A DNA stretch of 31,995 bases from a virus: positions 1 to 31,995 of IMG/VR virus record IMGVR_UViG_3300044640_001290; one strand, given 5' to 3'. The notes under the pieces were generated by a model that saw nothing but the letters and a program-made list of their open reading frames with translations, searched no databases and was not told the origin of the DNA. Of the stretch, positions 17,517 to 24,887 are shown piece after piece (the stretch's first letter is position 1; the number at the start of each line of letters is the position of its first letter). The translations under genes were made by a program, and so were the position numbers.

Positions 17517-19664
17517 TTAATTCAATGACTGTTGTAGGTTTTTAGAATTATTTTTCTTATACATATCCCCCATCATACTTAATAGCTGTTTAGCTTTGTC
17601 ATTACCTTTAGACTTAGGTTGATATTCTTTTCCATGCAAATCTTCTTGGTCTTGAAACATAACTTGCATAAGTGCCATGACCCTATCAAAGTTACCTTTT
17701 CTATTGTAACTTATAAGTTCCTCAAGTATACCTATGGAGTATATTTGATCTAAAGCCCTAATAGGCATACCCTCATCATCATAATCAAGGGTCTCTAATA
17801 ACCAAGACTTGATATACTTTTCACCTGCATCTTTAAGTTGCTCTATCATGTGACATCCATAAAGTCTGTTCACTTTAGAATTCTTCACATTTTTCTTAAT
17901 AACCTCATCAGGTTGATAAGCTAGGTAGTGTAATTGTTTTCTTCTTCTGAAATAATCCTTTACATGGGTTACTTCATTTTCATGCATAATAGTAGTATTG
18001 TAAAGTTCAGCAAATAATCTACAAATGTAGTTTACATCATCTGCTTCTCCAGGTCTACCTACATATTCTGCTACAATTATTCTTTTAGTTCTTTCTCCTG
18101 TAATTACTGATTTGTATACAATTACAGCAGCTAAGGAACTTCCTTGTGCTTGTCTATAAGGGTCATACCCTATCTTATAAGCACCTCGCATTGGAACCTC
18201 AGCAGGGTACTCATAAATGACAGGGCATCCTTCTAGAGAAGTGTTATCGGGTTTTTGTCTATAGATTACATTAGCTGTACCATCAAGTATAGGTTCTGCT
18301 TTAACTTTCTTAGACTCATAGTCATAGAATAGTTTAACAGGTGTACCCATAATCATGTGTAAATTTTTAGCTTTAACTATTTCAAGTTGTCTCTTAAGTT
18401 CAAGTACAGGAAAGTTATTAGTAGATACCATACCAAAGGCTTCAAAGGGCCCAAGAGGTTTCTCTTGCATTCTCTTTTGGATATCTGCAGAAGTGGCTCC
18501 ATTATCTAATAATACTTTTCTCTGAGCAAGTTCTAGGGTCTTAGCACCTTCTCTATCTGAGTTACCATGTGCATCATAGTAACCTTCCATATTCCAAGTA
18601 ATAGGATGGAAGAATCCACACTTCATATCTTCTGAATCTTCATCCCAAATGTTTTGGAAAGGAAGCATACCAAACCTAAGTGGGTTAGAATGCATCTCAG
18701 AATAATCTGCAGTACCTCCTTCCATATCTCCTGATGTACCAAATATAGTAATCATACCTGTTTTAATAGCCCCTGCCATTACACAGTCCTGAGTTGCTAC
18801 ATAAGCATCTTTCAATAATCCAGGTGTACCAAATGCTCCTGACTCTTCAAAGATTACATCTCTAGCATCCTTACCCCTTGCAGCATCTGCATTATCTTTA
18901 AAGGTAAGTGCCATGATTTCAGACATAAATCCTGTCTCAACCTTAACTCCATTTCTATATTCAATAGTAGAAGCTTTAACGTGATCCATCTTATCTACAG
19001 TATCTTTAGGGTATACCCAAGCTGTATTGGCATTGATAAAGTTGAGGTAGTTAGATGACATTGTAAAGATACCTTTAGGGTAAAGGAACTTCTTTTCATA
19101 GGCACCAAAGATTGTCAAAGTTCTAGGATAACACAAATAATTCTTAACTGCAATAGCTGCATTCTTATAGGAATATCCTTTACGTCTAGATTTACCTACA
19201 ATAAGATTGTACCCTCCTGCTAAGTATTCTTCTTGGATTTTTACTTCTAACTTTAATCCTGTGTACAGTTCAGAAAGGTTTGAAGATTGCTCAATAGGCA
19301 ATCCTAAACCATCAACTATACCATTAAAAGCTATTTCTCTAACCCAAAAGTAATTGTAATCTCCATCCCAAAAGTCAGGGAAGTCTGTAATCTTGGCTGA
19401 TTTTTTGGCATTCATATCCTCAGCCTTAAGGATAGGACAGAAGTTTAAATAGAAATAATGGTCCCCAGTAACTTTAACTCCACCTACTGAGTAACCATTA
19501 ATGATTCTATTTCTTTGTTCTTGCCAATAGGAAAACCAATCAGGAGAACCCCAAGGATCTAGACAGTATGTACCATACTTCTGAAACTTCCTGGCTTCTT
19601 CTCTAAACACTTCTGTGTTTATCCAAATCCCATCAGGATTTCTGATTGCTCCTAATTGACTCAT
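17517..19664 (-). CDS. terL: Terminase large subunit
   Basis: 715 aa. The ATPase half has a Walker A-like loop LIVGKSRRKGYSYKNA (154-169), the Walker B strand ARDVIFEESGAFG (267-279, acidic pair E273/E274) and the coupling motif TIFGTSGD (306-313). The RNase H-like nuclease half has D501 in IGYDPYRQA, E562 in MHENEVTHVKDYF and D660 in GNFDRVMALM. The N-terminal extension (YGTYCLDPWGSPDWFSYW, then ITGDHYFYLN-like VTGDHYFYLNFCPI) is shared with Bacteroidota phage terminases. All active sites are present, so it is expected to drive headful-type packaging. No small terminase gene is obvious nearby. Confidence 0.93.
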   Translation of the reverse strand: MSQLGAIRNPDGIWINTEVFREEARKFQKYGTYCLDPWGSPDWFSYWQEQRNRIINGYSVGGVKVTGDHYFYLNFCPILKAEDMNAKKSAKITDFPDFWDGDYNYFWVREIAFNGIVDGLGLPIEQSSNLSELYTGLKLEVKIQEEYLAGGYNLIVGKSRRKGYSYKNAAIAVKNYLCYPRTLTIFGAYEKKFLYPKGIFTMSSNYLNFINANTAWVYPKDTVDKMDHVKASTIEYRNGVKVETGFMSEIMALTFKDNADAARGKDARDVIFEESGAFGTPGLLKDAYVATQDCVMAGAIKTGMITIFGTSGDMEGGTADYSEMHSNPLRFGMLPFQNIWDEDSEDMKCGFFHPITWNMEGYYDAHGNSDREGAKTLELAQRKVLLDNGATSADIQKRMQEKPLGPFEAFGMVSTNNFPVLELKRQLEIVKAKNLHMIMGTPVKLFYDYESKKVKAEPILDGTANVIYRQKPDNTSLEGCPVIYEYPAEVPMRGAYKIGYDPYRQAQGSSLAAVIVYKSVITGERTKRIIVAEYVGRPGEADDVNYICRLFAELYNTTIMHENEVTHVKDYFRRRKQLHYLAYQPDEVIKKNVKNSKVNRLYGCHMIEQLKDAGEKYIKSWLLETLDYDDEGMPIRALDQIYSIGILEELISYNRKGNFDRVMALMQVMFQDQEDLHGKEYQPKSKGNDKAKQLLSMMGDMYKKNNSKNLQQSLN

Positions 19665-19667
19665 ATA

Positions 19668-19814
19668 TTATTTACCTTTAGCTTTAATTTTCTTTTCTTG
19701 TTTTAACATAGCAGCTGTAGGTTTCTTCCCAGACCCTGCATTCTCTCTAATGTTATCCCAAAGACCTTTCTGTGAAGTAGAACCGTCTTTTCTTTTAAGC
19801 ATTTTTTTAGCCAT
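19668..19814 (-). CDS. Tiny lysine-rich conserved phage protein (48 aa)
   Basis: 48 aa: MAKKMLKRKDGSTSQ, KGLWDNIRENAGSGKK, PTAAMLKQEKKIKAKGK. The 'KGLWDNIR...GSG.KPT..M..QEKKIK' pattern is, as far as I recall, a recurrent small protein near terminase genes of large phages. The ATG overlaps the stop of the upstream gene (TAATG) and the stop lies 3 bp before TerL, so it is translationally coupled on both sides. High positive charge suggests DNA or RNA binding. Function unknown; a role in packaging is a guess from the neighbourhood. Confidence 0.8.
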   Translation of the reverse strand: MAKKMLKRKDGSTSQKGLWDNIRENAGSGKKPTAAMLKQEKKIKAKGK

Positions 19815-20245
19815 TATGTAGTAATATTTTTAATTCTATACAATGTGTGAGCAATAAGTTCTTGCATTGTATCAATCTGATTCTGTAAAAAAGATTCTTT
19901 AATAGCTTCTCTTTCTACTGAAATAGTATTGTACAAGTTTTTAAAGTAAGCTAAAGGATTAGCAATAGCCATAGACTCATCTACTTCAGTAAGTTTAAAA
20001 GTATCATCAATACCCATAGAAGTTTCTACATAAGTATCTACTAAGTCTAGCACCCCTTCATAGAAAATACTCATTGCATTGTGAGTAGCCAAGGTTTTAT
20101 CCTTTTGTAATAAGTGAGTTAAGTGCACATCAGTTCTTGCTTTAAGTAACAATGCTGCAATAGTTTCACGTTTTCCTTTAACAGATTTAGAAGTAGTTTC
20201 TTCCATCATGTCATCATCACCTAAGATGTTAGCTAAATTTGCCAT
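19814..20245 (-). CDS. DUF5856-like helical protein
   Basis: 143 aa. The central part LLKARTDVHLTHLLQKDKTL then ATHNAMSIFYEGVLDLVDTY fits the pattern 'aR...H..H......a.H.a...fY.g..dLvD..vE' of the DUF5856 family, which is known from phages and has ferritin/Dps-like helix and histidine spacing. Residues 1-20 are acidic (GDDDMMEE) and probably disordered. The rest is helical. It is coupled to the small basic protein and TerL. Metal binding is possible but not shown; the role in the phage is unknown. Confidence 0.6.
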   Translation of the reverse strand: MANLANILGDDDMMEETTSKSVKGKRETIAALLLKARTDVHLTHLLQKDKTLATHNAMSIFYEGVLDLVDTYVETSMGIDDTFKLTEVDESMAIANPLAYFKNLYNTISVEREAIKESFLQNQIDTMQELIAHTLYRIKNITT

Positions 20246-20289
20246 AACTTGTAATTTTAAGATTAATATTAAAGTGTAAAGGTATTCAT

Positions 20290-20865
20290 TTATTTTAAAC
20301 TATTTGGGTCAGCAAATGGACTAACTACTTTCTGACCTTTCTTCTTAACTTCTTCAAATACTTCATTATCAACTTTTTCCCTAAGTGTATTTAAATTTTC
20401 AAGTACTCTTGAGGTATCATTCAAAGCTGAAGTAATGTCTTTAGGCTTATAGATTGGAGCTCCTGTTCTTAGATTAACATCTGACATACTAAATCCAATA
20501 AAGAACTGTTGCATCTTTTCAGCTGCAGATTTAGCTGCCATATAGTAGTTATAAGTTACTGAAGCTTCTGCTTGAAACTCTTTTAACTTATTTATACCTT
20601 GAAGAAGTAACTTATCATTAGGATCCCAATCAGCTCTTGTAATAATATCTTTAATGATTTTGTAGGGTCTCTCATTTTCAGGGTAACCTGAATAAGGGTT
20701 ACTCTTTTGTATGGATGCCATAAACTCAATGTAAGAGAAGTCCTCTATAGCATATCTTTTATCTGCAGAGTCATCTCTGTCCCAAATTTCTTTAAAAATT
20801 GGGACAAGAAGAGTTTCTGTTGTAGGAGAGACTACTTTGCTCTCCACTGTAAATAGTAAACTCAT
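20290..20865 (-). CDS. Conserved late-operon protein, unknown function
   Basis: 191 aa, mainly helical. It contains WDRDDSADKRYAIEDFSYIE near the N-terminus, a pattern YKIIKDIITRADWDPNDKLL and a helical middle VTYNYYMAAKSAAEKMQQFF. The C-terminus is basic (KKKGQKVVSPFADPNSLK). It lies upstream of TerL within the leftward block, with a 44-bp gap before the next gene. Small virion or terminase-associated proteins are usual here. No family was recognised and no catalytic residues are apparent. Confidence 0.5.
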   Translation of the reverse strand: MSLLFTVESKVVSPTTETLLVPIFKEIWDRDDSADKRYAIEDFSYIEFMASIQKSNPYSGYPENERPYKIIKDIITRADWDPNDKLLLQGINKLKEFQAEASVTYNYYMAAKSAAEKMQQFFIGFSMSDVNLRTGAPIYKPKDITSALNDTSRVLENLNTLREKVDNEVFEEVKKKGQKVVSPFADPNSLK

Positions 20866-20877
20866 AGGTTTATTTTT

Positions 20878-21120
20878 TTATAAAATTTTTAATCTATCTA
20901 TTAAATCTTCATAAGCTAAAGCACAAGAAAAGTTTTCTTTTCCTATGTGTATAATGCAGTATTCATATCCATCTTTTTCTTCTCTAGGACTTACTGCATC
21001 AATATGGTAAAAGAACATCTTCTTTAACTCACACTGAGTAATGTGAAAATCTAAATCTAAATCTTCTAACTGATCTGTTAGATCATTGTGAAAATAAATA
21101 GGAAGTTCTATACCTTTCAT
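20878..21120 (-). CDS. Small protein, unknown
   Basis: 80 aa, MKGIELPIYFHNDLTDQLEDL...; mixed acidic and hydrophobic, with one Cys in KDGYEYCIIHIGKE and one near the C-terminal ENFSCALAYEDLIDRLKIL. Lies 2 bp after the endolysin gene and 12 bp before the gene at 20865. The compact alpha/beta pattern and packed placement support real coding. I see no motif that reveals a function. Confidence 0.5.
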   Translation of the reverse strand: MKGIELPIYFHNDLTDQLEDLDLDFHITQCELKKMFFYHIDAVSPREEKDGYEYCIIHIGKENFSCALAYEDLIDRLKIL

Positions 21121-21122
21121 AA

Positions 21123-21701
21123 CTATACTTTAAAGATTGCTGTTGATCTATTTAACCACCCTTTTAAGAATTTACCTAACTTAATATTTGCTTTTACAAG
21201 TTGGTTGTAAGTTGTGTTTCTTGCTTTATAAAGACATTCTTCAGTTACAAACTGCATTTTCTCCCTAGTAGCAGGACCAATGATTCCATCAGCAGGGACT
21301 TTAGCACATCCTTGCATTATCTTAATTGCTCTAAGATTGCCCATGTTATAAGCAATATCAAAATACATAAGCCTAGATTCAAGAGGTAATATAAAAGCAT
21401 TAATAGCTCTGTAGTATTTCGTGTAAGCCAAAGCTGCAGCTTCTTCATAACTTGTGTCTTTAAAATCATCAAAACTTTTAAATAATTCTTTGTTGTGATT
21501 GTAAGCAATTCCCCATAGTGTATACCCTCCTGAATCTCCTGCTACATTATGTAAGTTTCCTCCTGCTTTAGGGTTAGGAACTCCTTCCCATACTAAAGTT
21601 CTATTAAAGATGTATTCCTTAAAATATTCAAACTCTTTCTCTACTGTCGGATTAGCTTTTGCTAACCTTAAGTAATCTTCTATACTTAGTTTATTTGCCA
21701 T
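21123..21701 (-). CDS. Endolysin: GH108-type lysozyme with peptidoglycan-binding domain
   Basis: 192 aa. The catalytic domain motif VWEG (E39) followed by NPKAGGNLHNVAGDSGGYTL and WGIAYN (about 41-68) matches the glycoside hydrolase family 108 pattern 'EG.y.n...D.GG.T..GI'. The C-terminal domain carries VPADGIIGPATREKMQ (about 135-150), a typical PG_binding_3 repeat. The enzyme would cleave the glycan of the host wall once the holin (3462-4052) opens the inner membrane. There is no signal peptide, which fits holin-dependent release. It overlaps the next gene by 11 bp and ends in TAG. Separation from the holin by 17 kb in the same operon is unusual but seen in related phages. Confidence 0.88.
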   Translation of the reverse strand: MANKLSIEDYLRLAKANPTVEKEFEYFKEYIFNRTLVWEGVPNPKAGGNLHNVAGDSGGYTLWGIAYNHNKELFKSFDDFKDTSYEEAAALAYTKYYRAINAFILPLESRLMYFDIAYNMGNLRAIKIMQGCAKVPADGIIGPATREKMQFVTEECLYKARNTTYNQLVKANIKLGKFLKGWLNRSTAIFKV

Positions 21702-21891
21702 TTCTTTTAAATGTTATGTTAGGTTTAACGATAATGTCTTTGTGTGTATACTGCCAAAGTTCTCCAGTTTGATTAATAATAACTGTATAAAGAGTATCTG
21801 TTTCATGACCATAGTCAGTAACAAGCCACACAATTCCATCTCCTTTAGGAGTAGTTACATCAACCCTATTTATTGGCTCAAAGATTATCAT
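21691..21891 (-). CDS. Small beta-rich protein, unknown
   Basis: 66 aa, MIIFEPINRVDVTTPKGDGI..., with a strand pattern WLVTDYGHETDTLYTVII and GELWQYTHKDIIV that resembles a small SH3-like barrel. The start overlaps the previous stop by 4 bp (ATGA) and its end overlaps the endolysin start by 11 bp, so it is translationally coupled on both sides. Function unknown; the barrel fold is a guess from strand spacing. Confidence 0.55.
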   Translation of the reverse strand: MIIFEPINRVDVTTPKGDGIVWLVTDYGHETDTLYTVIINQTGELWQYTHKDIIVKPNITFKRNGK

Positions 21892-22181
21892 TTACTTCTT
21901 GTTCCTTTGATTGTTAGTACATCTGTTGTACCATCTTCATATTTAACGTCAATCCTTTTATTTATAGATTGTACTCCTGCTACTTGATTAGGCATAGCTG
22001 CATTACTATAAGTAACATTTAACTCTTTCTTTTTTTCATCGTATTTACTTGCAGTGCAACCACAATAAGCCTTTACTTCTTTAATCTTAGGTATATTAGG
22101 AAGAGCATTAAAAGTAAGTTTTACAGGACTGCCTGCTTTAATAAGTCCTAAGTTTATTACAGGATTTTTCCAGTGTGACAT
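21888..22181 (-). CDS. DUF1573-like single-domain protein
   Basis: 97 aa. The pattern INLGLIKAGSPVKLTFNALPN followed, after a short gap, by IKEVKAYCGCTASKYD (35-48) and a strand-rich tail is that of DUF1573 (immunoglobulin-like, sCGCT motif), common in Bacteroidota secreted proteins and crAss-like phages. No signal peptide or lipobox is visible, so the protein probably acts in the virion. It lies 1 bp after the preceding gene. Stop codon TGA, overlapping the next ATG. Confident about the domain type, not about function. Confidence 0.65.
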   Translation of the reverse strand: MSHWKNPVINLGLIKAGSPVKLTFNALPNIPKIKEVKAYCGCTASKYDEKKKELNVTYSNAAMPNQVAGVQSINKRIDVKYEDGTTDVLTIKGTRSK

Positions 22182-22182
22182 A

Positions 22183-22542
22183 TTAGATAATTTTATGGGT
22201 TATTCTTAGTTCAAACTCTCTTGGTTTAGATGAATTCCAATATCTAAACTCAATGTTATATTCTCTTTTGTAGATAAGCCAGTCAGTCTCATCCATCATA
22301 ATAGGATAGCACTTACCTCCGCAAGTCTTATCAGCCATCTGTAATGCTGGAGTAGTACATCCACATTCAAGACACTCTCCATTAGAGTAACATTCTTTAT
22401 TCATTACAAATAACCTATAGTTAATCTGCTCAAATATATGTAAAGGTAGTAACCAATTAAAGTACTTACTGTAGAAAAGTTTCTCTCTAAGATTTCCTTG
22501 TATGTATGCTTTAATGTTACTTAAGTTGATTTTTGCTTTCAT
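22183..22542 (-). CDS. Cys-cluster protein conserved in Bacteroidota phages
   Basis: 119 aa. Six cysteines (51, 57, 60, 62, 74, 78) occur in NGECLECGCTTPALQMADKT and CGGKCYPIMMD, a likely zinc-binding knuckle. The rest has a helical N-terminus and a strand-rich C-terminus. Its start overlaps the end of the HU-like gene by 26 bp, longer than usual, so a downstream start (M47) is possible. The cluster recalls small proteins seen in crAss-like late operons. Function not known; a structural zinc site is the most that can be said. Confidence 0.55.
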   Translation of the reverse strand: MKAKINLSNIKAYIQGNLREKLFYSKYFNWLLPLHIFEQINYRLFVMNKECYSNGECLECGCTTPALQMADKTCGGKCYPIMMDETDWLIYKREYNIEFRYWNSSKPREFELRITHKII

Positions 22543-22849
22543 CTTCTTTTCTTTTTAAAAATTTCTCAAATTGATCTTTCTTCTTGAAGTAATTTACAGG
22601 AGTAATCCTATGTTCTTTAAACATCTTTTCATAAACCTTCAAATAATACTCTGCCCTCTTAGGGTATACAACAAAAGTACCAAAAAACTTTAACCTAGTA
22701 GTTGGAAACTCTCCTGATTCAATTCCTTTCCTTGCTTCTATAAAAGGAGCAGAACATATCTGATTTACTTGTTCTAAAGTAAGATGAGGGTAAGTCTGTT
22801 TGACATACTCATAATACTCATGTATAAGATCAGGATGCAACAGTTTCAT
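22517..22849 (-). CDS. HU/IHF-like protein of the late operon
   Basis: 110 aa. PFIEARKGIESGEFPTTRLK followed by FFGTFVVYPKRAEYYL (35-70) fits the HU core 'vf..i...l..G..v.i..fGtF.v..r', and the N-terminal helices (DLIHEYYEYVKQTYPHL, LEQVNQICSAP) match HU helices 1-2. Basic C-terminal tail (KFLKRKEDESKNQLK). The ATG at 22849 overlaps the previous stop (TAATG). crAss-like phages carry two IHF-type genes; this and the gene at 1176-1649 may be that pair, here 21 kb apart. DNA bending in packaging is inferred. Confidence 0.55.
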   Translation of the reverse strand: MKLLHPDLIHEYYEYVKQTYPHLTLEQVNQICSAPFIEARKGIESGEFPTTRLKFFGTFVVYPKRAEYYLKVYEKMFKEHRITPVNYFKKKDQFEKFLKRKEDESKNQLK

Positions 22850-23202
22850 TATTCCTGTACTATTTTAAATTGGTAGTTCTGTTGTTTCTCTTCGGGGAGT
22901 AGTATAGGAGCTATTTCAATTACTCCCAACACTTCTCTAATTGCACCTTTACCTCTAAGGGAAGAAAGATGATTAGATAAGCCACCATCTGACATGGATA
23001 GCATTGTCTTTACTTCCTTTCTGAAAGTAGTACCAAACCTGTCTTTCTCAGCAAGTTCTCCCTTAAATGACATAAATGTACCAAGAACTTCTCTTTCTTT
23101 TGGAGTCAATTCTATGGGTAAAAAAGGGTTAATAATGCTTAAATGGTAGATGTAATATTGGGCATCTTTTAACCCAACAATTCCTTTTTGAATTATTTTC
23201 AT
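22849..23202 (-). CDS. Winged-helix-like (HTH) protein
   Basis: 117 aa. LTPKEREVLGTFMS (32-45) and TMLSMSDGGLSNHLSSLRGK (67-85) followed by GAI and a beta hairpin look like a winged helix in which the second helix with 'S...SNHLSSLR.KG.I' is the recognition helix. Basic/acidic balance and length suit a DNA-binding regulator of the late operon or a replication-type accessory. It sits near the start of the operon, 3.5 kb upstream of TerL. Target and role unknown. HTH prediction is by eye only. Confidence 0.5.
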   Translation of the reverse strand: MKIIQKGIVGLKDAQYYIYHLSIINPFLPIELTPKEREVLGTFMSFKGELAEKDRFGTTFRKEVKTMLSMSDGGLSNHLSSLRGKGAIREVLGVIEIAPILLPEEKQQNYQFKIVQE

Positions 23203-23234
23203 AAATATTTAGTTAATGTTCACTTTTTCTGAAC

Positions 23235-23888
23235 TTATTCATAAATTGAACTTGGGCATTCAGGTATATCATTTATTTTACCTCCTAAAATCTGTATAAC
23301 AAAATAACCTACAATGTAATTACATAGATACCAACCATCAGGTACTGTAGAACAGTCTGTTCCTGGTATACTGTAAGCTTCATTACCTACAACAAAAGCA
23401 ACAGTTTGCATTCCTATTACACTAGGTGTATAAGGAGGTTGCCCAGAATTTAGTGCTTCACAAGCTTCTTCTAAACTACCTGTAAAATTAATAGGACTAC
23501 CATATCCTATCTCAGAATATAGCTTACAACTCTCTATAGGAGTGGGTCTAGTACAAGATGAAGGAGGTAATTCACCTTCAAAAGTCACTTCATCCCCTAC
23601 AAAATCTACACGAGAGCCATCAGGATTCAGAAATCTTACATTATAATCCCCTTCATAAGGATATCTTTCTAAAGCTTCAGCAGCATAGGCAGCCATTTCA
23701 GAAGTTTCCAATAAAGGATCCAATAAAAAAGCATCATACCCATTAATTCTAAGATAATCTAGCTTTTTTCTAGTCACAAACATCTCTCTTAGTCTACTTC
23801 CAGAGATATAAGAAAATTCTGCAGTATCTGTTCCATAAATTTCAGGATAAATACTTACACTTTGATTATAACCTTTATTACTATCCAT
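23235..23888 (-). CDS. Unknown protein with repeated Cys motif, possible virion component
   Basis: 217 aa, Tyr/Pro/Gly-rich. The C-terminal half (from SCTRPTPIESCKLYSEIGYG, with the pattern INFTGSLEEACEALNSG and later TDCSTVPDGWYLCNYIVG) has spaced cysteines and the form of small modules often found on Bacteroidota phage fibres. N-terminal part MDSNKGYNQSVSIYPEIYGT is not typical. Second gene of the leftward operon. I infer a surface or host-binding protein but could not identify it. Confidence 0.45.
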   Translation of the reverse strand: MDSNKGYNQSVSIYPEIYGTDTAEFSYISGSRLREMFVTRKKLDYLRINGYDAFLLDPLLETSEMAAYAAEALERYPYEGDYNVRFLNPDGSRVDFVGDEVTFEGELPPSSCTRPTPIESCKLYSEIGYGSPINFTGSLEEACEALNSGQPPYTPSVIGMQTVAFVVGNEAYSIPGTDCSTVPDGWYLCNYIVGYFVIQILGGKINDIPECPSSIYE

Positions 23889-23895
23889 AACAATA

Positions 23896-24219
23896 CTATT
23901 TAATAAGATTTTTTTCTAATCTGTTACACTCATTTTCTTGATTATCATCTACCACATCCATCATATTTTGCTCACCTAACATAAGATACTTATACACATA
24001 AGCATGAAGTGCATGTATAGCCTTAGCCTCAGTCTTTTCTGTAACTCTAAAAGGAATTAAGTAATACTTTCCATCATATCTCTTTCTAACTAAACTGCTA
24101 AATGCAATCTCTTTACCTGCTTCTTCTCTTCTAACTACAGGGTACATAGGCAATGAAGCCTTTAAGTCAGGGGCACTTTTAAGTCTAAGTACTTCAATAA
24201 GATGTTGGGTTAATTCCAT
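23896..24219 (-). CDS. First gene of the leftward operon, unknown
   Basis: 107 aa, MELTQHLIEVLRLKSAPDLK..., with basic segment VVRREEAGKEIAFSSLVRKR and a helical middle KTEAKAIHALHAYVYKYLML. Acidic C-terminus (DVVDDNQENECNRLEKN). It begins just below the divergent control region, so it may be an early-expressed small regulator or a first virion gene. No domain recognised. Confidence 0.45.
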   Translation of the reverse strand: MELTQHLIEVLRLKSAPDLKASLPMYPVVRREEAGKEIAFSSLVRKRYDGKYYLIPFRVTEKTEAKAIHALHAYVYKYLMLGEQNMMDVVDDNQENECNRLEKNLIK

Positions 24220-24491
24220 AGATATTTAAGATTAATATTTAGCAAAGTTAAGAATAATATTTAAACATGGTGTGTAATTTTTATAAAATTTTATGGTTAT
24301 ACCCTGAATTTTTTATAAAATTTTCAGGTTGTAAATTATGAAAGTGTGAATGTGTCCTGAGACAAGACCCCCACTAAGGTAGAGGATTACAAGTCCCCCC
24401 TAGGGGAAAACTAAACTTGTAATTCTTCGCGGGTAAAATACTATATCAAAACCCACACTTATTCAGAGTATTAACTTTAATTCATAACGTC
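24220..24491. promoter_or_regulatory. Divergent control region between the leftward and rightward gene blocks
   Basis: Between the leftward operon and the rightward cassette. It holds a TAACTTTG box on the leftward strand (24243-24250), matching the Bacteroidota -7 consensus TAnnTTTG, about 23 bp ahead of the first leftward ATG. Two AT-rich dyads contain TTTTATAAAA: one inside 24278-24293, one in the 26-bp dyad CCTGAA..TTCAGG (24303-24328). A GC-rich palindrome (24397-24406, CCCCTAGGGG) sits between 9-bp arms ATTACAAGT (24386-24394) and ACTTGTAAT (24415-24423). The first 29-bp element follows at 24447-24475. Origin or operator is possible. Confidence 0.6.
24447..24475 (+). promoter_or_regulatory. 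29-bp promoter-like element, copy 1
   Basis: CAAAACCC, then A, CACT, seven variable bases, AGTATTAA and C. It lies 16 bp ahead of the ATG of the small paralogue at 24492. Six copies of this element occur in the window. The invariant ends (CAAAACCC and A-G-T-A-T-T-A-A) and constant distance to starts suggest a phage-specific promoter. Confidence 0.7.
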
Positions 24492-24764
24492 ATGACTTTA
24501 TCTGAAATCAAAACTCAACTTGGTTACGAATCTTTATCTTTGAACACTGTAGCTACTGCTACTGGTGAGAAAACATCATGGATGAAACACTGGGACAACA
24601 CTAATCGTGTAGCAGTACTCATCCATAAAGATACGTTAGCCAAGCTGAAGGCCAACATGGCTTGCTCATCATTGGGCATCAAGACTGCCACTAAACAAGG
24701 CAGCAAAGGCGAATACAATGCACATACCATTGTGATGTATAATCCTGCTGAGGAGACACTATAG
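24492..24764 (+). CDS. 90-aa paralogue 1 (KHWDN family)
   Basis: 90 aa. Contains WMKHWDNTNRVAVLIHKDTL (30-49), LGIKTATKQGSKGEYN and the end AEETL. Two paralogues follow at 25140-25415 and 25936-26211. No transmembrane segment, signal or known catalytic motif; the strand-rich pattern RVAVLIH, GEYNAHTIVMYN suggests a small alpha+beta domain. Coding bases are richer in C and G than in paralogue 3, though the protein is similar. It has its own 29-bp element 16 bp upstream and a hairpin that includes its TAG stop. Likely an early accessory or host-interaction protein; the function is not known. Confidence 0.7.
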   Translation: MTLSEIKTQLGYESLSLNTVATATGEKTSWMKHWDNTNRVAVLIHKDTLAKLKANMACSSLGIKTATKQGSKGEYNAHTIVMYNPAEETL

Positions 24765-24774
24765 TCTCCTTAGC
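24747..24774 (+). terminator. Hairpin overlapping the TAG stop of paralogue 1
   Basis: GCTGAGGAGAC (24747-24757) pairs with GTCTCCTTAGC (24764-24774, one G·T pair), with loop ACTATA. The stop codon TAG is at 24762-24764, at the edge of the loop, and the 5' arm codes the conserved EET. There is no T-run after it, so it may stabilise or process rather than terminate. Confidence 0.55.
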
Positions 24775-24792
24775 ATGCCTACAACTATATAG

Positions 24793-24873
24793 ATGCGTAA
24801 TCAATGCGTAAGGCGTAACTCCTTAAAGATTGAGGAAATACAGGAAGAGAGCAATCTCTTCCTTTATTTCTAA
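24793..24873 (+). CDS. Possible 26-aa minigene with GCGTAA repeats
   Basis: ATG at 24793 opens a 26-codon frame (MRNQCVRRNSLK..., ending LFLYF) closed by TAA just behind a hairpin. Its start region consists of three GCGTAA copies (24795-24800, 24806-24811, 24813-24818). It lacks the 29-bp element upstream. The frame may be chance; a leader peptide is possible. Low support. Confidence 0.25.
   Translation: MRNQCVRRNSLKIEEIQEESNLFLYF
24835..24870 (+). terminator. Hairpin terminator after the first cassette
   Basis: GAAATA-C-AGGAAGAGA (24835-24850) pairs with TCTCTTCCT-T-TATTTC (24855-24870) around loop GCAA: 15 pairs with one mismatch, a very stable stem. It follows paralogue 1 and precedes the second 29-bp element. 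A long T-run is absent. Confidence 0.6.
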
Positions 24874-24887
24874 CCATAAGCCTTGAA

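Noticed and set aside
1-24219. Stop-codon reassignment (TAG to Gln), known in some crAss-like phages
   Set aside because: The late genes are complete without in-frame TAG, and several normal genes end in TAG (for example 5467, 9471, 21123). No suppressor tRNA is seen in the window.
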